This document shows positions 22,913-36,834 of a stretch of DNA of 53,196 nucleotides, piece by piece. A program made the position numbers and the translations under genes. The notes under the pieces were generated by a model. It worked only from the letters and a program-made list of their open reading frames with translations, searched no databases and was not told where the DNA came from. Within the stretch, counting starts at the first letter, position 1, and every line of letters begins with the position of its first letter. The stretch is from Welwitschia mirabilis (Eukaryota > Gnetophyta > Gnetopsida > Welwitschiales), in NCBI GenBank assembly GCA_051453625.1, contig JBOZIK010000001.1, positions 207,190,782-207,243,977 of the forward strand, given 5' to 3'.

Positions 22913-23712
22913 TTCTTTAGATCATATTTATGATGTTCTTTATTTTGCTTTTGTTGTAAAAAAAAAGAGATTTATACTTAATATTTTATATGTATGCTCT
23001 TGATGTGCACTTCTTTCTTTATTTTTAGTTTGAATCTTTATAATGGTTTATTTTATTAATGAAGTCTAATCATATGTTTAAGAATAATTATTATATTATT
23101 TTGGTAAATTTAAGCTTCACATGTTTGAAAAAGAATTAAAATTATTATTTCAATTAAAAATGAGTTAAAAAATTTTATGAAAATCAAATTATTGAATGGT
23201 TTTTGATCATATTTTGCATAATCATTTGATATTGTATTGTGTTCATAAAGTGTATCATTGTAAATGTGTGTATTTGCAAGTCATAAGTATTTCTAATCTA
23301 ATCTTACATTTTTGATATCATAGTATTTTTCTCAAATTTGTGCATATTTATCACTTCAAATTTTTGGCTTATTATTATTTATCTTTTATTACCAAGATAA
23401 GGGAGAGAATATGATTGATATTTATGGCCATATCTTAAAATTTTATATTTATTTACTATTGATGTCAAAGCGAGAGATAATATGATAGTGTGCTTTCACA
23501 AATGTTATATTAGGTTTTTAAATGTTTATGTATTTAGTCAAAGGAAGAGAAATGATTGTAGTTTACTCCTTACCTAAATGTATATATGTCTTGATGTAAG
23601 GGGGATTTTTTGATTTTTGATGTATGCTTAAAAGTGGTTGGTGAATGAGCTTAAATTATTTTAAATTTTGAAATCACTTAATTATTTACCATTAATGTCA
23701 AAGAGGGAAAAT
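22913..23712 (+). other. Second copy of copia 3' tail
   Basis: Homologous to about 19680-20543, with purine tracts AAGGGAGAGA 23399-23408, AAAGCGAGAGA 23467-23477, AAGGGGGA 23598-23605 and AAAGAGGGAAAA 23700-23711. Noncoding. Confidence 0.7.
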
Positions 23713-25025
23713 TATTAGATTATATTTGCCAATTAATGTCAAACTAATTTCTCTTGTGTAGTGCAAATTGTTACATATTGTGTGCAGATGAGATTCAGTT
23801 TTGAAGGTGAAAGAATTGAAAAAAAATGCATAAGAAAATATACTCAGTTATGTTTACCTCTAGTGGGAGTCAATTAGATTCTAAAGGAGTTGACCAAACT
23901 TGATGTAGTCACAAGAAAAATAAACTGAACCCAGATGGATCGACCTGATTCCTAAGGGGTTGATCAACTTGTGATCCCAAAAGTTAGTATCCCTAAACCA
24001 AATGAAAAGGGATTGACTAAATTTTCATGGGATTAACTAGATTTGAAGATCTAATAGGTAATAGTTCTAGACTAAGAAGAAAGGTATTGACCAGATTTTA
24101 ATGGGATCAACCAGACCTGAGAAGCCAACAGTTCATACTTTCAGACTGAGATAAAAGGGATCGACTAGATCCAAGATGGAGTTGATCGAGTTCTTATGGA
24201 GTCGACTAAATTTTTATGGGGTCAACTAGATGACACAGAAAAGTAAATTTTGTAAACATTATATATCTGTTACCTGGTTGTTACCTAGCTGTTTTCTAGC
24301 TATTTATAGCCATTAGAGGCAAAATTCATTTCTAATAAACCTGAGTAACCTCCAATATAAATAGATATGCTAGTGTAGACTTAACAATATTTTTGACACT
24401 ATTCTAAATTGGCATATTCATTGTAAACCTGAAAGATCAAGTTGTATTTCCATTGGAATATTCTTTCATTACTTCATATCTGATTGAGAAGATCTATCCT
24501 TGGCAAAGGAATGACACTTAGAATTAAATCTAAGAACTTCATCATTATGATCTATTTGAGAAGATCTTCATTCATTGTACTAATACTGAGCATGTGATAT
24601 CTGAGCTATCAAGGCTACAATGCATCATACCTATTACTTTCAGAGGTTGAAAGTTAGCCTGTAAAAGTCTATTGTTAAAGGTTAAGACTTAGCCTATAAA
24701 AGTCCATTGTTAAGTTTGAGACTTAGCCTGTAAAAGTTAACTTGTAAGCGTTACAGGTGAATAAGCTTGGAAGAAGCTGATTGTCGAGAGTGGAATAGGG
24801 AAGTTCCTGAACCACTATAAATCCTGCATGCATTTGATTTGGTAGTTTATGTTTTTCTATCCTTTTATTCTTTACATTTAGTTTTTCATTTCTTATATGC
24901 ACATTCTTGATTTTGTTATTTTTATGTACAAAATATAATTAGATAACTTTAATTTGTTTTTGAACTTAAGTTTTTGAAAGAACCTATACAACATCCCTCC
25001 TTCCCCAGGGTTCTCGATCCTATCA
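23713..25025 (+). repeat. Copia LTR3
   Basis: Starts TATTAGATTATATTTGCC and ends TTCTCGATCCTATCA, about 1.31 kb, with TATAAATAG at 24356. It shares LTR1-type wording (agtaaattttgtaaacatta; gataactttaatttg) rather than LTR2-type. Confidence 0.85.
24356..24364 (+). promoter_or_regulatory. LTR3 TATA box
   Basis: TATAAATAG at the conserved LTR position. Confidence 0.6.
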
Positions 25026-25739
25026 GAATAATACTCCTTAAGTTTTATAACATGTACCCTTAGATGGTGGTATGCCTACATCTTATAGTAATGTAAGCTT
25101 CTACTTTCTTATGGGAAGAATATCTTGTGACTAAATCATTTTATGCATCTATGCTTAGAATATTTCTTAGTTATGAAATCCCTTCTAGCTTGGAAACTAA
25201 TCCTTTAATACATGATATTAAGGATGCATAAATCTTATACCTTTAGGACATTATTATAGTAATTGTTGATATTCATCTATTATAAGACATTGATCTTTGA
25301 TATTTATTTCTATCCTTAAGGTTTTTTAAAATTATTGATATTTATCTACATAGTTCTGCATTTTATTTATTTTATCATTAATGCATTTTTTATTTAATAA
25401 TATATATTATATTTTATATTAATAGATCTCTACAATTAAAATAAATTATAATCATCATGTAATTATTATAATCTTTAAGGCATTTTAAAATCATGATTAG
25501 CTATAACATGTGAAATTAACTGTATGCTAGATCTAATATTCATGTTACTTTATGTTGTTAATGAAAGAACCATTTCCTCTTATATAATTTTAAATTTTTT
25601 CTTAAATCTCTCATTATTATAATCTTTGTTTAACAACTAACCCATCTACCTTTAGTATCATTTACATGATTCCTGTGAAAGAAGTTTTTTTTTTTTAGAC
25701 TTTTAATTTGAATCCAGTATACTATAATCATAAAGCCTA

Positions 25740-27500
25740 ATACACCTCCAATAATAAATGATTTTCATACTAATCTTTTCTAATATTACTAGGATATTAG
25801 TAAGGATGATATTTTAATTTTCTTTCAAGAGTTTTAAAATTTTAGATGATTTTCAAAGGCTTTTACTTCTATTTAATAACTTTTAAAAAAAATAGATGTG
25901 AATAATATATTAGATTTTAAATCAATAAGCTCGTATAACGTTATCCATGAAATATAATTAAAAGTTATTATAAAAAGATATAAAATTATTCTTTCAATTT
26001 TTATTTCAATTTTATGATGTTAATTTTTAAAGAAAAGACATATTCTAAATCAAATAGTTTTGATTTATGATATATTCCACTTTACTAGACATTTAAAAAA
26101 AAAAAAAAGAAAAAGATAACGTAGCACTTAAATTGAATGTCAAAAGACTGTACTTATTTTTTTTAAAGAATCCATTAAAAAGTTTAGTTTTTTTAAAATG
26201 AAGGTATGGATATTTTAATAATAAAAATGGTACTCAACAAAGTGATATATTAATACCATTCTTTTTATTTTTGTTGAGAAAGATTTATGTAGAATGATTG
26301 ATAAGGCTCAAAGAGATAATTATTTTATAAGCATTGACAATTAGTTCCTACTTTTAAATTTTGTATAAGCAAAACAAAGAATTTATGAAGTATTTAAGAC
26401 ATTTTAATAATATTTTTAAGACTTTTACTTTATGTATTATATTTTAAAAAAAGTCCTATTAGATATTTAATATGAATTAAAGATAGATTTATGAAACGTA
26501 AGGAATTCTAAATTATGTAACTTACAACTCACTTATAAAATATTTAAGTATCTCTCTTCTTATTTCTTTCTCTAAAAGAAAGATCATAATTTAGCTAAAG
26601 ATGTTTGTAATTGCTATTAATATATTCAAATCTTATCTTTAGCCCCTAAAAGAGTTTTACAACTACATGCAAAAGCTAGAAAGAATTTTTTCTATTGACA
26701 AGCACTAGTGTTAAGAAGCGTATTCAATTAAAATATTACAATAACCTATATAACTCATGAGATGATGTGGTTTTGGTTTAAAAGACTTCATGAGTTAAAT
26801 ACTTTTCTTTTAGCTAAAATAGTTTAGTAGTTACATATAGAGAATGGAAAATGGCTTTAAGAATTTAAGGCTAAATATTTAAATCATTTAAAAAAATTCT
26901 TTGGAAACTAATAAATTTTTGGAGGATTTTTAATTAAGAATGATTTGCAAAAATTAAAAGATTTATTAAGAATTAGATGTACTAGAAAATTCATGGAAAG
27001 TGGAAATGATAAGGAAAACATATTTTCAAAAAATTTAAAGCTTATATTATTCCTTTTATTTATTATCTAAATAAAAAATAATTATATAAAAATAATGAAA
27101 ATTAGTCTAAAGTTATAGATCTTTTCTTACTTTCCTTTAGCATGATCAAATAGATTATCAGTTTTGGAGAATTTTTTAAAATATGGTTAACTTGTATAAA
27201 AATTAAGAATAATACACTTAACACTATTTTCTTATTATACATGAATAAGAAAAGTTTTGAATCTTATATTTTAAATAATAAAGTAGCATATGATTCTTTC
27301 AATTGGTGTTGAATACATAGCTAGACAATGGCATCAGCCTATATGTGAAAGAAAGATAAGTATTGTCTTTCGTTACTTACTCTATTAGAGGAGCTTTAGA
27401 AAGGACATAATTCTAGGAAATTTAAAGAAAAAGAGCCTCATATTTAATTTATTTATAATTTAATTATTAGTAAATGGAAGGAAATTTTAAAAATCTGAAA
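25740..27500 (+). pseudogene. Plant LINE reverse transcriptase relic (plus strand)
   Basis: Non-LTR retrotransposon ORF2 fragment. Blocks in order on the plus strand: DFKSISSYNVIHEI at 25913-25954 (family 'DFRPISLCNVIYKI'), VALKLNVKRLY at 26121-26153 (family 'ALKLDMSKAYDRV'), GTQQSDILIPFFLF at 26229-26270 (family 'G.RQGDPLSPFLF'), RMIDKAQRDNYF near 26288, and RLHELNTFLLAKIV at 26783-26824 with WL.EFKAKYLNHL downstream (family C-terminal 'GGLG.R.L...N.ALLAK.VWRL'). The catalytic ADD motif is not recognisable and frames shift repeatedly. The endonuclease half is not seen. Confidence 0.72.
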
Positions 27501-27559
27501 AGGAATTATATTTTAAAATGTGATGTTATTATTTGCATATTTTGATTTTCTTATTATTT

Positions 27560-30500
27560 CATTCTTGATTAATATTTTAGGGTTAAAGGAGTTAGATAAG
27601 TAGGATGTCATTATTATTTCCTTCTTTTTTCATCTAATCCTTAGCATTATAATTTTTGCTTTTTATTTTGTTTCTTCTTATTAAGGATGTAGCCTTCTAT
27701 GTTTTGAAAACCTTCATGTAAAAAGTATATTATTAGAAAATAGAAAATAAATTTGACATTATCTTAGTTTGTATTTACTTTTAACTCTTATTTTGAAGTA
27801 CTGCTATGATTAACAATGCATCAACTACCATAGAACCAGATTTTTAATTTCTTCAATAAATAAAGAAATAGTTATAGAATTAAAACTTGAAATGAATATG
27901 TAATTTTTATGTCTTTACACAAATCTTTAATCCATATTGAAGCCATGTTTAATAACATTATTATAATAGATGCATAATTATTTTTATGTTATATATTTTT
28001 TAAAAAATAGAACATATAACATAAACATAATTATGCATATACTATAAACCACTACTATATTTTTTTTTTAAAAATCATTATGTAGTATATGGAAAAAATG
28101 TGATAAAATTTTCTTGAAGACCTTCTAATCATGACTTCGATTTTCAAAAGAGTCTTTAAAGTGGGGAAAAATATTTTAAAAAAAGATAAGGAAAAAAAAA
28201 TAAAAGATGATCCCAATTTATATATAAAAATACTATATAAAATTAACTATAAACATAATTATTATATTAACAATAAAAGAAAATTAAATTAAAAATAATA
28301 TTTTTAAAAATTATCTAAGAACCTTTTATTAATGGCCAAAGTTTAGAGCCAAATAGTTCTAAGGATATGATTTAATTTATTATCCTATTTGAAATTTATA
28401 TTTTTAATTAGATAGTGGTTAACAATTTTATTTAATTTTTTATATTTTCTTTTTAGGAAGAGTTACCTATAACTCCTATAAGGGATTTTATAGAAGGCAA
28501 TGCATAAATGGATCCTTCATCAGGATTATTTTCCACTGTTGTAGTATGAGATGTCTTAATTCTTTTCCTTTTAATTTCATCTACTTTTTATGAGCTATGC
28601 ATTTGGTTTTCATGTCATATGTTTTAATATTAATCTTTCCTTGTAATAATGCTATAAATTCAATTAGTAATACTAATAGATTATCTACAAACATAATTTC
28701 CAAAGCATATTGATATTATAAATGGGAAAAATAGGATAAAGAGAAAAGAAAAAAGAAAAATACAATAAAATAAATTAACATTTGATAACTTGATTTTTTA
28801 TTTAAGCACAAAAAGGGGGAAAAGCCCCTCCAAAAAAAGTAAAATAAAAAAAAAAAGGGAAAAGAAGGGGAAAAACAAAGTAAAAAGGCATAGAGAGGCA
28901 TAGGGATTTCAAATTCAAGATGGTAAAGTTCAATAAAAATAATAGAAATGGTTAGCAATATTTTCCTTAGAATCCTATCTTATTAATAGATATGTAAATC
29001 TAACTAGAAATATATAGAATATCAACATAAATAGTCACATAAAAATATTTCTCATAGTTAAATTATTGTAAAATCAATTACAAACATTATATAAACCTCA
29101 TGAATTCAAAAGCCTATTTGGGTTGCTGCTTAAATATTAATTCATGATAGAGAATGAATATTATTAGCACTCATAAATCGACTCTTTTTTTTATATTTAT
29201 TTATGTAAAATAGTTAAATAACAAATAATACTTAAGAAAGAAAAAACTAAGACTCTACAAATTTGATGATTAATAAAATACTTATTATACTTATTATGAA
29301 CTTTATAACTTTTAGCACCTAGGATCCATATACTATTTCAAGATGCTTTATTAAATACAAAATATCGATTATAACTTATTGTATCTACATTTAAAAGTCT
29401 CTATTTTCTTTTTAATTTATTTTATTAGATTATAAAATTATTGTTTTTATAGAAGAAGAGTAAATCTCGGGCTTGTTTTATGATTAAATATAATATTTAA
29501 GGACAAACAAAGTTATATTATAGTGGATGTAAGTTACCTTGATAAAAAACATTATAAATTATTGTATCTATCTATTTTTAATTTTATTATATTTTATTTT
29601 TTAAAAACATTTTATTATTATCTTCTATTATATATACTTAAAGAATTAATTGTTTTAAAGATATTTAAAGTTAAAATTTTAATAAGTGAAATGAATCAAG
29701 TGTTTATCAACATATAAGTTCAACACCTTTGAAAGTGTTTTCCATTACATAAAGGCTAATACCTTTATATTTTTAAATCCTTCATTTGATTTGATTTGAT
29801 TTTTTATCTTACCTTAATGGCTTTTTATTCCTTTTTTGACATGTAAATTAGTTATTGTTTATAAAGTAGATGCTTGTTAAATGATGTCTTTATCTTTTAT
29901 TTACTAAAGAAATCAATTTGTCTCAACTTTATTTGGATTTGTAAGTTAAATGTACAGTCTTTATCATAATCTTTGGAATCTGCATGAAGAGCTTCTTTTA
30001 GAAGATCAACCTTAATTTGTTTATATCTTAAATGATGTTTTGATTCTTAAACTCTATTCGATTGGTCCAAATACATATGATGAAAAATACAATGACATAC
30101 TTATCCACTATTTATTAATGTTATAGTTTCTATTATCATGAAAATATGTATTTGATATGTGATAGAAAACATATATCCAAGAAGCTCATTGTTACACATC
30201 TTTTTTTCAAATCTTTCTATGTATAAATTTGTTTCATTGTAGAATATTCCATCAGTATAATACTAATATTTTTAACTTGGTGATTATAATATTCTCATTT
30301 TATTTTATTACTTAATCTCCTTTAGGTTGTAGAAGGCCCTTATTTCATGGATATAGTCCAGAACACTTGAAGGAATATCCCTTTAAATTATAAGATATCA
30401 TTGGATGTGAAGATTATATATTCATTATCTAAGATAGATCCCTTATGAAGTAGCTTTTAGTTAGTGAATTAACCAAAAATTAGATCAATTATTTTTTATA

Positions 30501-32500
30501 TTCTTTTTCTAATTCAATTTTTGCTCTACTTTCAAGTTTTCTTCATGCAAAATATTATGTAGAAAATCCTTTATCGAAGCCTCTAGTTCTTATACTCTTT
30601 TAATTTCCTCTTGGATGGTATTGTATTAACATGTTCTTTTATTGTACTATTTGATACTAGTTATCTTAGCATTCTTCTATTACTACATATAGAGCATGAA
30701 TTCTATTTACAAGAAAATAAATGTCTAAAAATCCTTGTCATGAATTTAACTAATAATTTTTTAGTTTTGAAATATTTCATGTTTAACTTAGTTTGCCATT
30801 AATAGGACTTTAGAGTTCTCTTAGAATGATGATGCATGAGATTAAATTGGAGCTTATATAAGTAAAGAATCATGAAAGAAAGATATATTATATCACAAGG
30901 AGAAAATATTATAGTAGAATCACTAATGGGTAAGGTTGATAACATTAAAAGTGTGGTTGATGCTTTATCCTTAAAGATATTACCATTATTATTAATGCAA
31001 AGAAAAAAACAAATTCTAAATCCAATGAAGATTTCTAGATTATAATTTCAAAGAGACTAAGAACTTTTAAAGAATGACTAAAACAAATTGTGAAGTAAAA
31101 TTTTTATCTCTAAAGCCTAATCCCATTCTAATAAACCTTTAAAATTTACTCCCTTTCTTTTAATTATAATGTTTTTAAGAGTCATGAAATTTAATATAAA
31201 TTGTGAAAAAAAAGAAGTTTATAACTATGTATAGGGGAAAATAAGGTTCTTATAATTCTTAAATTTTAAAATTTAGATATCTATAGAAGTTACCAAAGAC
31301 AAGTTATAATATTTAAAGATTACTAAAGGTTATTAAAGAATAGGAGTAACATAAGACTGATTAGTGGTATTTTAGAGATTTTTGTAAGTAAAGAAGTCTT
31401 CAATAAAAGGCTATGAAAACTTAAAAATGATAGCTAATAATATCACTATCATTATCTTGCAGTAAAAAAAAAGAAGAAGAATGTAATCATGCTAGACTTA
31501 AAGAAGAAAATGGTATAGAAGATGAATCTTAATCTTAAAATGATTTTAGAGATATTTATAAATTTAATAGATAGAACTAGTAATTAAAAAGATAAAATAA
31601 ATGATGTCACATTAGAAAATAAGAAACATTAATGAAAAGATTAAACATGAAAAAATAGAAAATAAGACATTAATATTATATTAAATAAAGTTAAATAGTC
31701 AGACCTAACATGGATTCTAGATGGTTCAATAAGAAATAAATTAACATAGATTTTACTTCTCAAGGATACAAGAATGTCTTTTACCTAGATAGCATCATGT
31801 AAGGGAAATAAAAAGTTAGATTCAAATAGACTAATAATCTTAAAGTAAAAAGAAAATAAGGGTAATACATGAGAAGTTTTTAATATTTATAATTCATAAC
31901 CTTTCTTGACAATTATTTGAAAAATTTCCCTACTACCTTTAACTTCTAGGTTTTTTAAGTTATGGAATTTAATATAAATACCCATCCAAATTATCAAAAA
32001 TTATAAATTATAATTTGAGAATTGTATGTTTAGAAATAAAAGAAAGTTATTTCCTTTACAGTAATCCAATTTATTTTTCTTTTGTTTTTATTTTAAATCT
32101 ATTTTCTCTTCATGTTTCTAGTCTTTTCTTAATTTCTATTGTTGCTACATCAATTATGAAGTAATTATAATAGATTTCTCTTTAATGATACTATAATCAG
32201 TGGCTTACTATTAATGATTACAATGAATTTGTTTTTCTTGTTTTTCTTTTTTTTTTCTTTTAAATCAAAATCCAACTTAAAATTTCTATATAATTACATA
32301 AGAGCATTCCCCTATGAAGAAACTAGGATATTAAAACTACCAACATAGAAGAATAAAGTTGTAATCTATGAGGCATCATGTAACATTAGGAAAAATCACA
32401 ATCCATACTATTAAGACAAGAATTATCATAAGAATGGTAATAGCTATTAAAATTACATATAGCTTAGAAAGCAATCCTAGCAATGTTTCTAAACTAATAT
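27560..32500. other. AT-rich region without recognisable features
   Basis: Very AT-rich, with poly-A and poly-T runs (for example 28190-28205 and 28780-28880). Open frames up to 80 codons exist but are low-complexity (Phe/Leu/Ile/Lys) and lack family resemblance. I see no LTR, primer site or conserved block. Confidence 0.4.
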
Positions 32501-33729
32501 CCATTCAAGATCATCTACCGAAAACTCAAATGCTTGATTAATTTCTTTAAAATCTTTAGCTCATTTGGGATTATTATTAGGTTAGAGTTTGAGGGATTTT
32601 TTTCTCACAAATCATTTTGATGGTGCTTAAGAGGTCTTTATGGCTAACTCCTAGCACAAGAAAAGGGAATTTCTATATCCCTTTACTATTCATAAAAATA
32701 ATTGATATTCTAGCCTCCTATGCATCTAGTTTTTTTTTTAGTTTATTTGATCAGCTCTAGTAGAGATTTTCCTTGATCTTAAAGTGCTTCTTCTTCTTTC
32801 TATTCATTATGTTACTTCTCTTATGTGTCTTCTCTTTTTTAGACTCTAGATAAGATGTTACCTTTTCCTTGAAGCTTCAGGGCATGGTCATCCTTGCTTG
32901 CTCCTTAGGATGTGAAGCTAAATCTTATCCACTAGTTTTAACTTGGTTTGTGCTACTTTGTGATACTCTATAGAATTTTCTCTACCTCTTCTTTAGAAGG
33001 TCTTCTACTCTTTTCTTCTTCACCTACTTTTATCAAGTGGTACTACAAGATCTCTTGGCTTACCTTAGCTACCCTTCGAATGATCATGATAAGGTAGAAT
33101 TATTTAGATTTGTCTATTTTTTCTAAGGAATTAAAGGGTATAATGTAGGATGTTGATTCTATATCTCAATTCAAAAGCCTTAAGAAAAAAAAATGAATTT
33201 CTACTAAGTTTGAAATACAAGCTAATATCATAAAGTTCCTATTTATCAATTTTGTTCCCATTCCCAAGGGAAGAAAAAGGGCTTTCCATAGATATGGCTA
33301 CTAGGTAACTTTACAATGCCATTAAGAAAGATTTTATTTACCCATTTTCCCCTAAGAAAATCTTCTCCCCTTTATCTAAGACCTCCAAGTACCTAGCTAG
33401 GGCTTATTTCATGAGCTTTATTTATGTTCTTTTAAAATTGGTGGAATCATTATTCCATATTTTGTAAAAAGGAGTGATGTATACCTTTAACTCTTTATTT
33501 ATCTTATGAAGAAGTGTTTTATATCCCATTACCTACACCTTTCTCCATATCTCTAGGCATCCCTCATAGAGAGTTGAACTCTTTGGCTCATGTAAAGGAG
33601 ATACTTCATTACTACTCTAATTCTAAATAAGTGCCATTTTAGGATTTTAGCTAAACATATTGGGAGTATTAGGGATGCATTATTAACTATTTTGTAAGTT
33701 TGAATCCATTAGATTTATCATGAGGTTAT
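32501..33729. other. Unassigned decayed region left of LINE
   Basis: Slightly richer in complex sequence than its left neighbour. It may include the 3' part of the minus-strand LINE or a different element; no conserved block was recognised on either strand. Confidence 0.25.
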
Positions 33730-36700
33730 GCACAATCTCTCCTTCTATCAAAGATTGTACTCCCTCATTACTTTGTAATAACTTATTATTATGATAATGA
33801 GGTGCCTACTCCAAATATGCTTATTGAACAAGTGTTTGACAAAATTTGATGTAGATTACTATATGGGATAGTTCAAGGGAACTGACATTTCTATTTTGAT
33901 TAAGTTATCTAAAGTTAGAATCTTGTCATGTTACTTTAACTAGAAGAAGATTTTAATTTTGTCAAGAATGAAGCATTTTCAAAAATTCCTCATCCTTGGT
34001 ACCTTACCATTTTTTTGATTAGTATAATTTTTGTTGTATCTTCATATGTAATTTCTAAGCTATAAATTTCTTAATGCATCTAAAATAAGTACATCCATAA
34101 GTATTATTCACCTCCCTTCTTATCTCATGAGCTCTACTTATATTTGATTAATTCACTCCACAAGAGTTTTTCATCTTATAGTTTTTTGATGATTTATTAA
34201 ACACCTGTTAATAAGCAATCTTCTGGGATTTATATACCCTATTCTTCTAAAGATTTTAGATTGGAAATAAAGTCTCATTTACATAAGGAAATACTATTCT
34301 TATCCTTTCCTCCTAGCCATATTAGGAATTTAAGAATTCTATTAAATTTCTTGATGATAAACTTAGGGAACGATAATGGACATTGTATATCTGAGGGAAT
34401 AAATGAGGTTGGAATGGTTTAGGATAACTTTTTCTTTCAAGAAAAGAATGCTATTGATCTAGGTGCTATATTTTCTTAGAATTATTTTGAGATCATACTA
34501 CCAAATCTGTATTTTATGCCAATTCTTCAAAGGATCCCTAAGTATATATCATGCATCTTTTCCTTCTTGGATTTCATAATTTGGATGATATCACTTATTC
34601 ATCTAAGACTTTGATTAATAATGTGGATTTTTATTTTTATAAAATTAGCTTTAAGGTCATCAGCTCTATTAAATAGTTTCATGACATTTCTAGTGATTGT
34701 GATGTACTTCTAGGAGTCTCAAGTTATGATTCTAGTATCATCTAAAGGTTTGTTGACTTTTCTTAATCCCTTTAACTCCATTTCTCTGTAGCCTTTTCTA
34801 TAACAGATTCATAACACACAAAAATAAGAAAGAGGATAAGGAGACTTATTTTCTTAAACCTCATCCTATAATAATGTATCCTAATTTGTTATTAGTCATT
34901 TCTATGAAGAACTTAATTGAGGCCTACGTGTTCATTTATAAATTAACTAAGTATTTGTTAAATCCTATTTTCTTAAGAATGGTACTCAAGGACCTTTAAA
35001 CAGCTATATGTATGCCTTAGTTATATCATTTAGTAATAATCAAAGAAAATTTATGTGTTTTTTTATTGAATTACTAATCTCATAAGTGAGTAACATTTGG
35101 TCTTAAATATACTTAGAATGAATGAAGTATGATTGGTTTAGAGAGATGTCCTAGGGTAGTAGGGGGCAATATGACCAATCATAATCTTAACAAAGAGTTA
35201 GTAAATAACATTACATATTATAATTGGTTTTTAATCTCCTAGGATATTGGCCTCAATGTCCTTTGGTATAAGGACTATTCTAGTATTGTACATCTCCATT
35301 GAAATTCACTTTGATAAATATTTCTTACATAACATCTTAGATGTTTTCCACTAAGATGAGGAGGTAACCTTTCAATAGCTCAATGGGCATCCACCTATCT
35401 ATGGGTTTTTATTATTCTTCATAAACTTAATATCTCTGATTACTCATTTCTTATTAATAGATTTGTTTAAATTCTCATTTTCCTCTTTGGTTATCTTACT
35501 TTTAGTGATCTTGAACTCTAAGATGATATTCTCCCATTTTTAAATAGTCTTAAGGTGATTCTTCATTTTCATCTTAGTGTATTCTTTCTTGTCTAGCATC
35601 TAAATTAATACCTTAAGTTTTCTTATATTTGTAATAATTATATTCTAATTTGCTTAATGAAAAGTAAATTTGTGTTCTTATCTCCCTTCCATAACCATTT
35701 GATTCAATATCTCTCTTTTCAATATTGCTCATCATTTAAAATAATCCCATGAAGTTCTTGGAGGTAATTATATTTTTATTTTTTAGGTTATCCTAATATT
35801 TTTGCATTCCTAATTATCTTAGATCTCTTGCGTCTCCTTTTCAAGATCCTTATGGGGATCAAATCTCTATCTTTCCTTTTTCCTCCACTCTCTTAAGTAG
35901 TTTTTAAGTATTTATAGATATTTATACATGCGTGTAATAGATTTATATTTTATCATACTTTTTCTATATTATTTTCATCAATATTCTCATGTCTTATCTT
36001 TTAATATAATACATTTCCATTTTACAAAATCATTTAGGTAATAAAATTATCTTAATTTAAAATATAATGGGCTAGTGAGTCAAAGCCATTTAATTGAGAC
36101 TAATGCTTTGATTCATATTCTACTAGTTATATTTCTTTCTATTATAATCTTATATATATTATACATAACCAAGTTATTTCCTTCTCATCTATTAAACCAT
36201 TTATATTTGTACTTCATATTTGAAATATCTATTAAACCCCTCATCATCATGAAGTATTTAAGAAGATCTACTTCCCTATTATTCTAGTTATTTCTTTTTA
36301 TCATTTCACATTTATGTAGGCTCTTGTAATTACATTTAGTAGATCATTAAAGACTTTTCCCTTATTTATATTTCATTGCAAGCCATAGATGTTTATTATG
36401 AATTATTTCTTTTTTCTAAGATAAATGGAGACATGATGCCAATTACTATGAACCAAATCTTCTTCTTCCATGCTTAAAATTATAACCCCTCCTAATTTTT
36501 ATGGAACATTTGTAGTAAAAATATTCCGATCTTGCTAATACTTTTTCCTATTTTATAGTAGATCATCTTAGTTTCTTATAAACAAGATAAATTAATATTA
36601 TTCTTTATGATAATATCAATCAGGATCTATTTTTTATAGAAGCTATGAGATCCTTGTAATTCCATGTGAGATAATCCATTAAGTTGATTTTGACCCTCTT

Positions 36701-36790
36701 TTAAAAACTTTATATTCTTTTTTTAATATCTCTTAAAATGTTTCTTAAGGTTTATTCATCAAATTTTTTAAGGTTTTCTTATCTCTCATG
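33730..36790 (-). pseudogene. Plant LINE ORF2 relic (endonuclease to RT C-terminus)
   Basis: Read on the minus strand from the right. An endonuclease-like stretch lies at about 36700-36100 (INIYG, then RGLIDISNMKYKYKWFN, like the plant LINE 'EK.GG....S..F' zone; weaker). Then IKWLWKGDKNTNL near 35700-35665, NTRIVLIPKDIEANILGD near 35290-35238 followed by PIIICNVIY, LKKIGFNKYLVNL near 34970-34930, VSLSSFLFLCV near 34850-34815, FNRADDLKAN with the ADD triplet at 34664-34656 (family YADD, Tyr replaced by Arg), LIWLGGK near 34330-34308, ISLCK, LLWSELIKYK near 34170. Order and spacing match a plant L1-type LINE. Frameshifts and stops throughout. Confidence 0.8.
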
Positions 36791-36834
36791 CCTCCATTAC
36801 TTGGTCTGTCCTTAGCATACTGCTTAATCTCATT

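Larger units (their letters stand above)
14629..25025 (+). mobile_element. Copia cluster with three related LTRs (outer element plus extra LTR copy)
   Basis: Plus-strand order: LTR1, Met-type primer site, gag relic, protease/pre-integrase relic, GTCGAC-word region, transposon-protein-like ORF, purine-tract tail, LTR2, unrelated DNA, gap, a second copy of the tail, LTR3. LTR1 and LTR3 share many diagnostic differences from LTR2, and the 5-bp flanks outside LTR1 (AAATA, 14624-14628) and LTR3 (GAATA, 25026-25030) match at four of five positions. This suggests LTR1 and LTR3 bound one insertion, with LTR2 and its tail belonging to another copy. RT, RNase H and most of integrase are missing. Confidence 0.65.

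Noticed and set aside
28716-28958. 80-codon frame on the minus strand
   Set aside because: Poly-Phe/Leu low complexity from A-rich plus strand; no family resemblance.
36075-36287. 70-codon hydrophobic plus-strand frame
   Set aside because: Lies antisense to the minus-strand LINE relic.
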